Below, in pieces: positions 39,936 to 48,922 of a stretch of 64,000 bases of DNA (the first letter of the stretch is position 1; each line of letters begins with the position of its first letter). The position numbers were made by a program, and so were the translations under genes. This DNA comes from Acidobacteriota bacterium (GTDB taxonomy: Bacteria > Acidobacteriota > Blastocatellia > Chloracidobacteriales > JADJPF01): contig JACQZQ010000121.1 in the NCBI GenBank assembly GCA_016213785.1, positions 62,001 to 126,000 on the forward strand, given 5' to 3'. The notes beneath the pieces were generated by a model. It saw only the letters and a list, made by a program, of their open reading frames with translations, was not told where the DNA came from and made no database searches.

Positions 39936-42704
39936 ATGGGAAAAACCCTCTCGGAAATATTAACCTATAACCGTAATTTGTTAAAAAATCAAATCTTAAG
40001 CGGAGGCTATTCCAAATCTAATAACCAAATGCCTCAAGATGATCATTTGGTCAAAATGGTTAATAAAGTTCTAGATTTACTTATAGATAATACTAATCTA
40101 GTTAAAAGTGGTGAGTTTAGTCATAAGTTTTTAGAAATAACTACTAATAACCACTCTCAAAGCTGTATTCCTGGACTTGGCCCTGCACTTTCAACTCTAC
40201 GTACTACTATTTTTTCCTTGCTAGCAAAAGAATCCCCTCAAGATGATTGGCCTATTTATTATTTGCGTCTCTCTAATGCAATAGATGCTTATTTACTAAA
40301 TGATAGTACTTTGGTAGAAAATTTGACTCAATCACTAGATAATGCAAACCGTTTATTAGAAGTAGAAGCACAAAGTAAAAGAGAAGCTAGTATAAATGCT
40401 ATAAATCGCGCTATAAGTAGCAGCCTAGAATTATCAGAAATTATTAAAACTGCGGCACTAGAATTAGGCCAAGTATTAAAAGTCTCTAACCTAGCAGTTT
40501 ATAGAGCCACTAGTGAAAAAATTTTAATGCTAGAACACGAGTTTTGTTTGAGTGAAAGAGTCCATGATTTATTAATTTCACTAGAAAATCCTTTAATTAA
40601 AAAAGCTGTAGAAATTGATCAAGCTCTAGTAATAGATGATACAGAAGTAGAACTAACAGAACCTAGCTTAAGTGCAAGCCTACAGTGGTTAAAGTCTCGT
40701 GCTAAAGTTACTTCCTGTTTATTAAACCCTATTTTTCTAAATGGACGTATTTGGGGGTTATTTTACCTAACGCAAGAAAACAAAAGAAAATGGACTCAAA
40801 ATGATATAAGTCTAGTTATAGCAATTGCCGATCAACTTACTATCGCTATTCGCCAAGCAGAATTATTTGCTGAAGTAGCACGCGCCAATAGAGAATGGAC
40901 TACTACCTTTGATGCTATGTCAGATGCTATTTTTATTTTAGATCGTCATAAATTCTTACGTAGAGCTAATCAATCAGCAATAAGATTCTTAGGTAAGAGC
41001 TTTAGTCCCATAATAGGCGCTGACTCGGCTGATCTTCATCCGATTTTTCGCGATACTCAAAACTTACTCGCTCAAGTTATTTCTACTGGACAGCGTAAAA
41101 AATTTGAGCAACCTTATGGCACTCCCCCACGCGATCTAGTAATTACAGCAGATCCCATTAAAACCCCAGAAGGTGAAAGTTTAGGAGCAGTTTGCATACT
41201 ACGTGATGTTACTGATATTCGCCAAGTTGAAGCAGAAGCTCATACTCAACGACAATTTTTTGCAAGCTTAATAGAAAATGCTTATGATGCAATTTATACA
41301 TTAGATAAAAACGGTGATGTTACTTGGGCTAACCCTCGTATTCAAAATATGTTAGGGCATTCTCCTGCTGAACTACATAAAAAAAGTATTTTTACTATTT
41401 TACCAGAAGATCAAATTGAATTAGCACGTGCAGCTTTCCAAACGGCTTTAGAAGGTGAACCAAAAATTCATGAACAACTATTTCGCCGTAGTGATGGAAG
41501 TTTATGCCTAACAATGGTAACTTACTCTCCGTTATTTGTATCAGGGAAAATTACAGGCGTTTTAGCTATAGCTAGAGATGTAACCCAAGAACGTCGTGCA
41601 TCAGAAATAGCAGCGCATACCGATAAATTACACGCTTTAGGGCAAATGGCTTCAGGCGTAGCTCATGATTTTAATAATGTGCTTGCTACAATTTTAGGTA
41701 GAACTCAATTATTAAAACGAATGGCAGAAACCGAACAAATCCGTAGAGGTCTGGAAATAATTGAAACTGCTACTCTAGATGGAGCCTCTACAGCAAGACG
41801 TATACAGAATTTTGCTCGGTTAAACCCTACAAATGCAGAATTTAAATCCATTAACCTTAATCAACTAATTAGTGATTGTTTAGAATTTACCTCTACTCGC
41901 TGGAATAGCGATGCTCATGCAAGAGGTATTAATTTTGATGTAACTACTTCTTTAGGTGAAGACGTTATTTCTAGAGGCGATCCTTCTGAATTAAGAGAAG
42001 TTTTTGTAAATCTGATCTTTAATGCTATTGATGCTATGCCTAAAGGAGGAAAACTCCATATTTCTACTTATGTTGAGGCTAGCCAAGCAACCGTAAAACT
42101 TACTGATTCAGGTATAGGAATGTCTGAGGAAATAAAACAACGTATCTTTGAACCTTTCTTTACTACTAAGGGCGCTTCTGGCACAGGTTTAGGTCTATCT
42201 GTATCATTAAGTATAATCTCTCATCATGGAGGAACAATTGAAATTGATAGCGAAATAGGAAAGGGAACATCTTTTTATGTTCGCCTGCCTTTAGCTAAAG
42301 CAGAAATTCTAGAAGTACCGACCACTCGCCCTATTGCTGAGCCTATGCCCGAAGCCCAAATGTTAATTGTAGATGATGAAGATTCTGTTAGAGAAGTACT
42401 AGCCGATATGCTAGATATTTTTGGACATTCTGTTGTTCAATGTGCTTCGGCCCAAGCAGGGCTTCAAGCCCTAAAAGAAGAAAAATTTGATATTATTTTT
42501 ACCGACTTAGCTATGCCTGATATGGATGGATGGGCATTAGCTGAACAAGTGCGTCAAAAATGGCCTACCACTAAAATAATCTTAATGACTGGATATGGCG
42601 CTGATACCAGTCCAGAGAATCAAGCAAAGGTTGATGCAATAATTTCTAAACCCTTTGATATTGAGCAATTACAAGAAACCTTAACAAATCTATTACGTAG
42701 TTAA
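39936..42704 (+). CDS. cytoplasmic hybrid histidine kinase with GAF, two PAS and a receiver domain
   Basis: 922 residues and no membrane helix. Order: N-terminal helical part, GAF (about 165-315), PAS (about 325-430), PAS (about 445-560), HisKA with the phosphorylated His in ASGVAHDFNNVLA, then HATPase with N box NLIFNAIDAM, G1 DSGIGM, FFTTKG and G2 GTGLGLSVS. The C-terminal receiver (about 805-920) has LIVDDED, phospho-acceptor FTDLAMPDMDG and SKPFD. All catalytic residues are present. No response regulator gene lies next to it. The cytoplasmic sensor input is probably redox or a small ligand. Confidence 0.9.
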   Translation: MGKTLSEILTYNRNLLKNQILSGGYSKSNNQMPQDDHLVKMVNKVLDLLIDNTNLVKSGEFSHKFLEITTNNHSQSCIPGLGPALSTLRTTIFSLLAKESPQDDWPIYYLRLSNAIDAYLLNDSTLVENLTQSLDNANRLLEVEAQSKREASINAINRAISSSLELSEIIKTAALELGQVLKVSNLAVYRATSEKILMLEHEFCLSERVHDLLISLENPLIKKAVEIDQALVIDDTEVELTEPSLSASLQWLKSRAKVTSCLLNPIFLNGRIWGLFYLTQENKRKWTQNDISLVIAIADQLTIAIRQAELFAEVARANREWTTTFDAMSDAIFILDRHKFLRRANQSAIRFLGKSFSPIIGADSADLHPIFRDTQNLLAQVISTGQRKKFEQPYGTPPRDLVITADPIKTPEGESLGAVCILRDVTDIRQVEAEAHTQRQFFASLIENAYDAIYTLDKNGDVTWANPRIQNMLGHSPAELHKKSIFTILPEDQIELARAAFQTALEGEPKIHEQLFRRSDGSLCLTMVTYSPLFVSGKITGVLAIARDVTQERRASEIAAHTDKLHALGQMASGVAHDFNNVLATILGRTQLLKRMAETEQIRRGLEIIETATLDGASTARRIQNFARLNPTNAEFKSINLNQLISDCLEFTSTRWNSDAHARGINFDVTTSLGEDVISRGDPSELREVFVNLIFNAIDAMPKGGKLHISTYVEASQATVKLTDSGIGMSEEIKQRIFEPFFTTKGASGTGLGLSVSLSIISHHGGTIEIDSEIGKGTSFYVRLPLAKAEILEVPTTRPIAEPMPEAQMLIVDDEDSVREVLADMLDIFGHSVVQCASAQAGLQALKEEKFDIIFTDLAMPDMDGWALAEQVRQKWPTTKIILMTGYGADTSPENQAKVDAIISKPFDIEQLQETLTNLLRS

Positions 42705-42917
42705 TCTAGTTCACCAAGCCTTAAACAATTGCTTAAATCTTCAAAGTAACTTATTCTTAGCTTTTAAGCATCAAACTTAATATATTAAAAATACTCAAAA
42801 ATTAAGTTCAAAATATAACTTACTTGAGTAAAATTTTGTAAGAATGATAGCAAGCTTGCCAGACCATCTACCTAGAGCTAGAATCTGGTTATGGATCTTT
42901 AAGCTTAAGAGGAATTT

Positions 42918-43328
42918 ATGTTTTATTCTAAATTAAATATTCTTTTATTAGTACTTACTCTAATTTGCATCGTAACATTGCCTAATCACACAATGGCACA
43001 AGGTGGCCTACAACAACAACAATTAGACCTACCCCGCGATCCTGCATTAGAAAAAGAAGCCAAACATAATCTAGAAGTTGCAAGATTCTACTTAAAGCGT
43101 AAAGCTTATAAAGCTGTAAATGATCGCCTTTTAGAGATTGTTTACACTTATCCTAATTTTTCACGTCTAGATGAAGTGCTTTTTATGTTAGCTGACTCTT
43201 TTATAAAGCTAGATAATAATGATGAAGCTGTAAAATTCTATCAGCAATTAGTAAAAGATTATCCTGATAGTCCTTTTGCCAAAGAGTCAAAAAAGAAACT
43301 AGAGGCTATAGCTACAACTAAGCCCTAG
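42918..43328 (+). CDS. exported BamD-like TPR protein
   Basis: A 136-residue protein with a signal peptide (about 1-27, MAQ at the end) and no lipobox Cys, so probably soluble in the periplasm. The rest is two to three TPR units (NLEVARFYLKRKAYKAVNDR, FMLADSFIKLDNNDEAVKFYQQLVKDYPDSPFAKES) as in BamD/YfiO. It is shorter than true BamD (about 240 residues). It may be a partial BAM or envelope-assembly factor. It sits alone between the histidine kinase and the PfkB gene. Confidence 0.75.
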   Translation: MFYSKLNILLLVLTLICIVTLPNHTMAQGGLQQQQLDLPRDPALEKEAKHNLEVARFYLKRKAYKAVNDRLLEIVYTYPNFSRLDEVLFMLADSFIKLDNNDEAVKFYQQLVKDYPDSPFAKESKKKLEAIATTKP

Positions 43329-43517
43329 ATTTTTAATACCTAGGATACATCCCAGGTATATTCCACTAGCCCTTCTAGGGCTTTAAGAGAATACATTAAA
43401 ACTTTTTTTATTTTCAAGCCATATAATGGCTCTTAACAATAGCTTAATCATTTACGGCTGGGCTAGGTTAAAAATTTTTTCTTAAACAAAATATTTTCTA
43501 AGGAGCAAATTTAGGTA

Positions 43518-44444
43518 ATGTCCATTTTAGTAGTTGGTTCAGTAGCTTTTGATTCCGTTAAAACCCCTTTTGGTGAACGAGATGAGATGTTAGGGGGTTC
43601 AGCAACCCATTTTGCTATGGCAGCGTCTTTTTTTACAAATGTTAGCTTAGTAGCTGTTGTAGGCACTGATTTTTCTGAAAAACATAAAGATGTACTTCGT
43701 GCACGTAATGTTAACCTTGAAGGTTTAGAGCAAGTAACAGGTGAAACTTTCCGATGGAAAGGTGTTTATGGTTATGATCTAAACACTCGTGAGACTATTT
43801 ATACACACCTAAATGTTTTTGCTGATTTCAAACCTAAATTACCAGAATCAGCTACTATCTCTCCTTTCTTATTTTTAGGTAATATTAGCCCTGACTTACA
43901 ATTAGAAGTACGTAAGCAAGTTGATGCTAAATTAGTAGCTCTAGATACTATGAATTATTGGATAGAAAAAACTCCTGACCTACTAAAAGAAGTTCTTAAA
44001 GTTATTGATATTCTTATTATTAATGACGAAGAGGCCAGAGAACTTGCTAGAGAGCCAAACTTAATTAAAGCTACAAAAAAAATCTTACAAATGGGGCCAA
44101 ACCGAGTAATAGTTAAACGTGGTGAGTATGGAGCAGTAATGTTTTCTCAAGATAGCTACTTTGCTATGCCCGCATTCCCACAAGAAGACGTTTATGACCC
44201 AACAGGTGCAGGAGATACTTTTGCTGGTGGATTTATGGGCTATTTAGCAGCCACTAATCAAACCGATGAAGCAGCAATGCGCCGAGCAATGATCTATGGC
44301 TCAGTAATGGCTTCCTTTAATGTTGAAGCTTTTGGTTGTGATCGTCTAGAACAACTTTCTTATCAAGATGTTAACAATCGGTTTCGCCAGTTTAAGGAAA
44401 TAACCCATTTTGATGAATTAGTATTTGAAAAGAAAATTAGCTAA
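43518..44444 (+). CDS. PfkB-family carbohydrate/nucleoside kinase
   Basis: A 308-residue ribokinase-fold enzyme. It begins ILVVGSVAFDSVKTPFG with the substrate-site GGSATHFA. The ATP/anion-hole motif DPTGAGDTFAGGF contains the catalytic Asp. Sugar or nucleoside specificity is not evident. An AAGGAG ribosome site precedes the ATG. The gene ends 14 bases before the DapF-like gene, so the two are likely co-transcribed. Confidence 0.85.
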   Translation: MSILVVGSVAFDSVKTPFGERDEMLGGSATHFAMAASFFTNVSLVAVVGTDFSEKHKDVLRARNVNLEGLEQVTGETFRWKGVYGYDLNTRETIYTHLNVFADFKPKLPESATISPFLFLGNISPDLQLEVRKQVDAKLVALDTMNYWIEKTPDLLKEVLKVIDILIINDEEARELAREPNLIKATKKILQMGPNRVIVKRGEYGAVMFSQDSYFAMPAFPQEDVYDPTGAGDTFAGGFMGYLAATNQTDEAAMRRAMIYGSVMASFNVEAFGCDRLEQLSYQDVNNRFRQFKEITHFDELVFEKKIS

Positions 44445-44458
44445 TAGGAAAATTTCTA

Positions 44459-45307
44459 ATGATCGACTTTCATAAAGTACATGGGCTAGCTAATGATTTT
44501 ATAGTAATTGATGCTAATGTAGTTCCTAATCGTGATTATGCTAGTTTAGCTTCTGCAATTTGTCATCGCCATACTGGTATAGGTGCTGATGGAATGCTTG
44601 TTATAGTACATGTTTCTGGGGATGAAGCTGATTTTTCCTTACGCTTTTTTAACGTTGATGGAAGTGAAGCAGAAATGTCTGGAAATGGTATTAGATGCGC
44701 TGCGGCTGTTTTATATGATACTAACCGCACTTATAACAAAGAGTTAAATATACGTACTCGCTCTGGTATTAAGACTCTAAAACTACGTACTCAATCAATG
44801 TCTCGTTTTGAGTTTGAAGTTACAATGGGAAAACCTAGTTTTTCTCCTAGTGAAATCCCTATGTTAATATCAGAACCATTACCTCAAATCATTAACTATG
44901 ATCTAGCTTTAGAAACTCAAACTGTAAAAATTACATCACTTTCCGTAGGTAACCCCCACTGTGTTATTTTTCTACCTGATTTTGACAGAGTAGATTGGCG
45001 TAGCTTAGGAAAAGAAATCACTCAACATAAAGCTTTTCCAAATCAAGTTAATGTGGAGTTTGTGCAAGTTCTGTCTGAACAAGAAATTAGTGCAAGATTC
45101 TGGGAGCGAGGTGTAGGTGAAACTGCTTCATCAGGAACAGGATCTTGTGCTGCTGCAATTGCTTCTATGATTAATAGCTTTACTGAAAGACAAGTTCGTG
45201 TACAAACTTCTGCTGGAGAGTTACAAATTTTATGGCGTAGTGATGACAATATTAGTTTAACCGGCCCAGCAGAAATTATTTGTCAAGGCCGCTATCGGTT
45301 AAGATAA
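44459..45307 (+). CDS. dapF: diaminopimelate epimerase family protein lacking both catalytic cysteines
   Basis: A 282-residue DapF-fold protein with the two-domain layout. The first motif reads DGSEAEMSGNGIRCAAA and the second GVGETASSGTGSCAAA. In E. coli DapF the catalytic pair sits in QCGNGARC and ACGSGAC. The corresponding positions here are Ser74 and Ser225, both read clearly from TCT and TCA codons. The remaining active-site frame (VHGLANDFIVID, GNPHCV) is conserved. It may be a divergent epimerase or isomerase, or inactive. The family call is sure; the activity is not. Confidence 0.75.
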   Translation: MIDFHKVHGLANDFIVIDANVVPNRDYASLASAICHRHTGIGADGMLVIVHVSGDEADFSLRFFNVDGSEAEMSGNGIRCAAAVLYDTNRTYNKELNIRTRSGIKTLKLRTQSMSRFEFEVTMGKPSFSPSEIPMLISEPLPQIINYDLALETQTVKITSLSVGNPHCVIFLPDFDRVDWRSLGKEITQHKAFPNQVNVEFVQVLSEQEISARFWERGVGETASSGTGSCAAAIASMINSFTERQVRVQTSAGELQILWRSDDNISLTGPAEIICQGRYRLR

Positions 45308-45389
45308 ATATGAATAAACATATATGCATATTTATAAATAAATATGAGTAAACATATAAGCATATTATTCAGAAAGGTAATAAGTTTTT

Positions 45390-47489
45390 ATGGTAGATGT
45401 TGTTCAAGAAAATTTACAGGTAATTCATGCAGTCTGTCCGCATGATTGTCCAGATACTTGCTCAATGCTAGTAACAGTAAAAGATAACCGAGCAATTAAA
45501 GTCGAAGGAAATCCAAACCATTCTTTTACTGATGGTTTTCTTTGTGCCAAAGTATCTAAATATTTAGATCGGGTCTACCATGAAGGCCGCGTACTTTATC
45601 CTCAAAAACGTGTTGGAGCAAAAGGTTCAGGGCAATTTACACGCATAACCTGGGATGAAGCCTTAGATGAGATCGCTAGTCGGTTTAAGCAAATTGCTGA
45701 TAAATATGGCGCTCAATCTATACTGCCTTATAGTTATGCTGGGACAATGGGGCTACTTAATTATGGAAGTATGGATAGGAGATTTTTCCATCGCCTTGGT
45801 GCATCGCTCCTTGACCGTACTATTTGCGCTTCTGCGGGCGGAATTGGTTATCAATACACAGTTGGAGCTAAATATGGTTATGACCCTGAATCAATTAAAC
45901 ATGCTAAATTAATTGTAATTATGGGCAGTAATATTCTTACGGCTAATGTTCATATGTGGCCTTTTATTACCGAAGCCCGTAAATCTGGTGCAAAAATAAT
46001 TTGTATTGATCCTTATCAAACACGCACGGCTCTACAATGTGATGAATATATAGCCATTAAACCCGGAACAGATGGCGCTCTAGCGCTTGGCTTAATGTAT
46101 GTAATTGTAGAAGAAAACCTATATGATAAAGACTATATTGATAATTACACTCTAGGTTTTAGAGAACTTTGTGAGCGATTAAAAGAATATCCTCCTAGCA
46201 AAGTTTCTGAAATCACTGGTATTGCTCAAGAAAAAATTGTTGAGCTAGCAAAAGCTTTAGCTACAATACAACCTGCTGCAATACGTATTAGTTACGGGCT
46301 ACAACGCCATAGAGGTGGTGGAATGGCTGTAAGAAATCTAGCCTGTATTCCAGCATTAACAGGAGCTTGGCGACATTTAGGAGGTGGAATCCTGCTTTCT
46401 ACTAGTGGAGCATTTCCTATAAATAATGATGCTTTAGAACGCCCTGACTTAATTCCACCTTCTACACGAACCATAAATATGAGTCGTTTAGGTGAGGCGC
46501 TGACTAACACTAGCCCTTGTGGAGAATCACCTGTTTTTGACCCACCTATAAAAGCAATTTATGTCTATAACTCTAACCCTGCGGCAGTAGCACCTGATAG
46601 CAAAGCTGTAACTACTGGTTTTAGACGTGAAGACCTTTTTACTGTTGTACATGAACAGTTTTATACAGATACGGCAGATTATGCAGATATATTGCTACCT
46701 GCAACTACACAGCTTGAACATTTTGATATACATAAAGCCTATGGTCATTACTACCTTATGCTAAATCAGCCTGCAATTGCCCCAATAGGAGAAGCTCGCT
46801 CTAACACAACAGTTTTTAGAGATTTAGCTCAAAGAATGGGATTTAGAGAATCTTGCTTTTTTGATACAGATGAAGAAATGGCACAACAAGCCCTAAATTT
46901 ATCTCACCCTGCTTTAGAAGGAATTACTTTAGAAAGGCTAAAGAAAGAAGGTTCAGTTCGTCTTAATATAGCCGATCCACATATACCTTTTGCTAAAGGC
47001 GGTTTCCCTACACCCTCAGGTAAATGCGAATTTTATTCAGAAAAAATGGCAAATGATGGTCTAGATCCTCTGCCTACCTTTATTCCACCAATAGAGAGTC
47101 TTGAAGCTAGCCCAGAATTATTTAAGCACTATCCTATTTCATTAATTTCTCCACCTGCACATAGTTTTCTTAACTCAACATTTGCTAATGTTCCTAAATT
47201 AATAAAAAATGAGCGTGAGCCAATGATAGAAATTAATGTTGATGATGCAGCTAAACGAGGTATAGAAACAGGAATGCAGGTAAGGGTCTTTAATGGGCGT
47301 GGGGAATTACAACTTAAAGCAATAGTTTCTCAAAAAGTAAAACCAGGCATTGCAATGTCTCCTTCAGTTTGGTGGCATAAACTTAGCCCTAATGGCCGTA
47401 ATGTAAATTTCACTACCTCGCAAACTGTTACAGATATGGGCGGTGGAGCAACTTTTTATGATAATCTAGTAGAAGTTGAGCCTATTTAG
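45390..47489 (+). CDS. molybdopterin-dependent oxidoreductase (formate dehydrogenase-like)
   Basis: A 699-residue Mo/W-bisMGD enzyme. The [4Fe-4S] ligands are Cys16, Cys20, Cys24 (VCPHDCPDTC) and Cys52 (GFLCAK). The Mo-cofactor domains follow, with ITWDEALDEIA, IVIMGSNILTANVH, YVYNSNPAAVAPDS and a C-terminal dinucleotide-binding domain (PLLSPP-type ISLISPPAHSFLNS). No TAT signal is present, so it is cytoplasmic. No partner iron-sulfur or electron-transfer subunit is adjacent. The substrate is undetermined (formate, a thiosulfate-type anion or an N-oxide are all possible). Confidence 0.83.
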   Translation: MVDVVQENLQVIHAVCPHDCPDTCSMLVTVKDNRAIKVEGNPNHSFTDGFLCAKVSKYLDRVYHEGRVLYPQKRVGAKGSGQFTRITWDEALDEIASRFKQIADKYGAQSILPYSYAGTMGLLNYGSMDRRFFHRLGASLLDRTICASAGGIGYQYTVGAKYGYDPESIKHAKLIVIMGSNILTANVHMWPFITEARKSGAKIICIDPYQTRTALQCDEYIAIKPGTDGALALGLMYVIVEENLYDKDYIDNYTLGFRELCERLKEYPPSKVSEITGIAQEKIVELAKALATIQPAAIRISYGLQRHRGGGMAVRNLACIPALTGAWRHLGGGILLSTSGAFPINNDALERPDLIPPSTRTINMSRLGEALTNTSPCGESPVFDPPIKAIYVYNSNPAAVAPDSKAVTTGFRREDLFTVVHEQFYTDTADYADILLPATTQLEHFDIHKAYGHYYLMLNQPAIAPIGEARSNTTVFRDLAQRMGFRESCFFDTDEEMAQQALNLSHPALEGITLERLKKEGSVRLNIADPHIPFAKGGFPTPSGKCEFYSEKMANDGLDPLPTFIPPIESLEASPELFKHYPISLISPPAHSFLNSTFANVPKLIKNEREPMIEINVDDAAKRGIETGMQVRVFNGRGELQLKAIVSQKVKPGIAMSPSVWWHKLSPNGRNVNFTTSQTVTDMGGGATFYDNLVEVEPI

Positions 47490-47513
47490 GTGTTATTTAG
47501 GAGTTTAAGTTTA

Positions 47514-48905
47514 ATGAGTAAGAAAAACTATCGGTTATCTAAAATAATTCTTGATGCAAATAATCCTTCAAACACCTCTAAACGTGATGATGTTATTTTG
47601 CCAAAGCTAATTTTAAGGATAAAATTTTCCGCTCAACTACAAGAGGAAACTAACACTGCTCTACAACTTAGACCTTCCTATAAAATAGCTCGTGTCCAGC
47701 CATCAGCAAATGTCGCCAAGCAAGTTTCTTATGCTCCTATTGAGCCTGTAAAAAATAATGAAATAGGCTGGCGTGCGCTAGCAATAATACTACTCTTTGC
47801 AGCAACAGCAACAACAGGAATTTACTTTGCTAGACAATACATTAACTCTCCTATAACTCCGCTTTCTTCACCTGAACAAATAGCAAGTTTAGCTAGCACA
47901 ATTTTTACAGGAACAATTAAACCAGTAAGTGAGATTAAAATCACAGCTACTAGCCCTGCAATTGTTCAAGAGATTTTGGTAAAAGTAGGCGATCAAGTAA
48001 TAGAAAATCAGCCCTTGTTAAAAATAGATGACCGCGAAGCTAAAAATTTGCTTACACAAGCTGAACTTGAAAAAGTATCTGCCGATCAGCAAGTATCACA
48101 AATTAGTGCAAACATTACATCTATTAATAAACAAATCGTTAACTTACGTAATCAAGTTGCGGCTGCAAGCGGAAAACTTTCTTTAGCACAACGTAAAGCT
48201 GAACGAGTTCCTCTTCGCCAGCGTCAAGATTCTCCTGAGCGTGCTCAAGCAGTTTATGAGCAAGCTTTATCAAAATTTCAGCGTACAGAAACATTACATA
48301 AACAAGGGTTAGTGTCTGCACAAGAGCTAGATGAATTACGTAGTCAATTACGAATTGCTGAAGCAGACTTAAAAACTGCTCGTGCGGCTGAAGTAGCTTC
48401 TAGTGAGCTATCTAGTGCTCAAGAATCACAATCTAGCCTACAAAATGAACTAGTAAAAAAAGAACAACAGCAACAACTTCTAGACTTGCAAAATCAATTA
48501 GAACGCGCTCAACTAAGACAAAAACAGGCTATTCAAGCCCTAGAAATAGCTCGCCAACGTACTTTTGAAACTATAGTTAAAGCAACTCGTAGTGGGGCTA
48601 TTGTAGAAATACCAGTAAAAATTGGAGATCAAATAATTGTAGGAACAACTCTAGCGCGGCTTGCTCAGTTAGATAAACTAATTGTAGAAGTTCCAATAAG
48701 TGCCCGTTTAATTAATTCCTTAAAAATAGAGCAAAGCGTTAATATTAAATTACCTACCAGTGATCAAAGTGTTGTGGGTAAGATTATAACTATCAACCCT
48801 TTACCAGCAGCTAATCTTAATCATATAGTAGAAGTTGAATTTGATAATACTAATGGTTCTTTGCTTTCTGGTCAGCCAGCAGAAGTTAAATTTGGCTCAA
48901 AATAA
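47514..48905 (+). CDS. HlyD/RND-type periplasmic adaptor protein
   Basis: A 463-residue membrane-fusion protein. The N-terminal about 90 residues are cytoplasmic. One helix anchors it (WRALAIILLFAATATTGIYF). Next come the lipoyl half (SPAIVQEILVKVGDQVIENQPLLKID), a long coiled-coil hairpin (about 190-330) with many Gln/Ala/Leu heptads, and the second lipoyl and beta-barrel parts. I start at ATG 47514 because AGGAG lies 10 bases upstream; a GTG at 47490 is further from any ribosome site. No ABC or RND pump gene is adjacent. Confidence 0.82.
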   Translation: MSKKNYRLSKIILDANNPSNTSKRDDVILPKLILRIKFSAQLQEETNTALQLRPSYKIARVQPSANVAKQVSYAPIEPVKNNEIGWRALAIILLFAATATTGIYFARQYINSPITPLSSPEQIASLASTIFTGTIKPVSEIKITATSPAIVQEILVKVGDQVIENQPLLKIDDREAKNLLTQAELEKVSADQQVSQISANITSINKQIVNLRNQVAAASGKLSLAQRKAERVPLRQRQDSPERAQAVYEQALSKFQRTETLHKQGLVSAQELDELRSQLRIAEADLKTARAAEVASSELSSAQESQSSLQNELVKKEQQQQLLDLQNQLERAQLRQKQAIQALEIARQRTFETIVKATRSGAIVEIPVKIGDQIIVGTTLARLAQLDKLIVEVPISARLINSLKIEQSVNIKLPTSDQSVVGKIITINPLPAANLNHIVEVEFDNTNGSLLSGQPAEVKFGSK

Positions 48906-48922
48906 AAATTAAACTGATTGAT

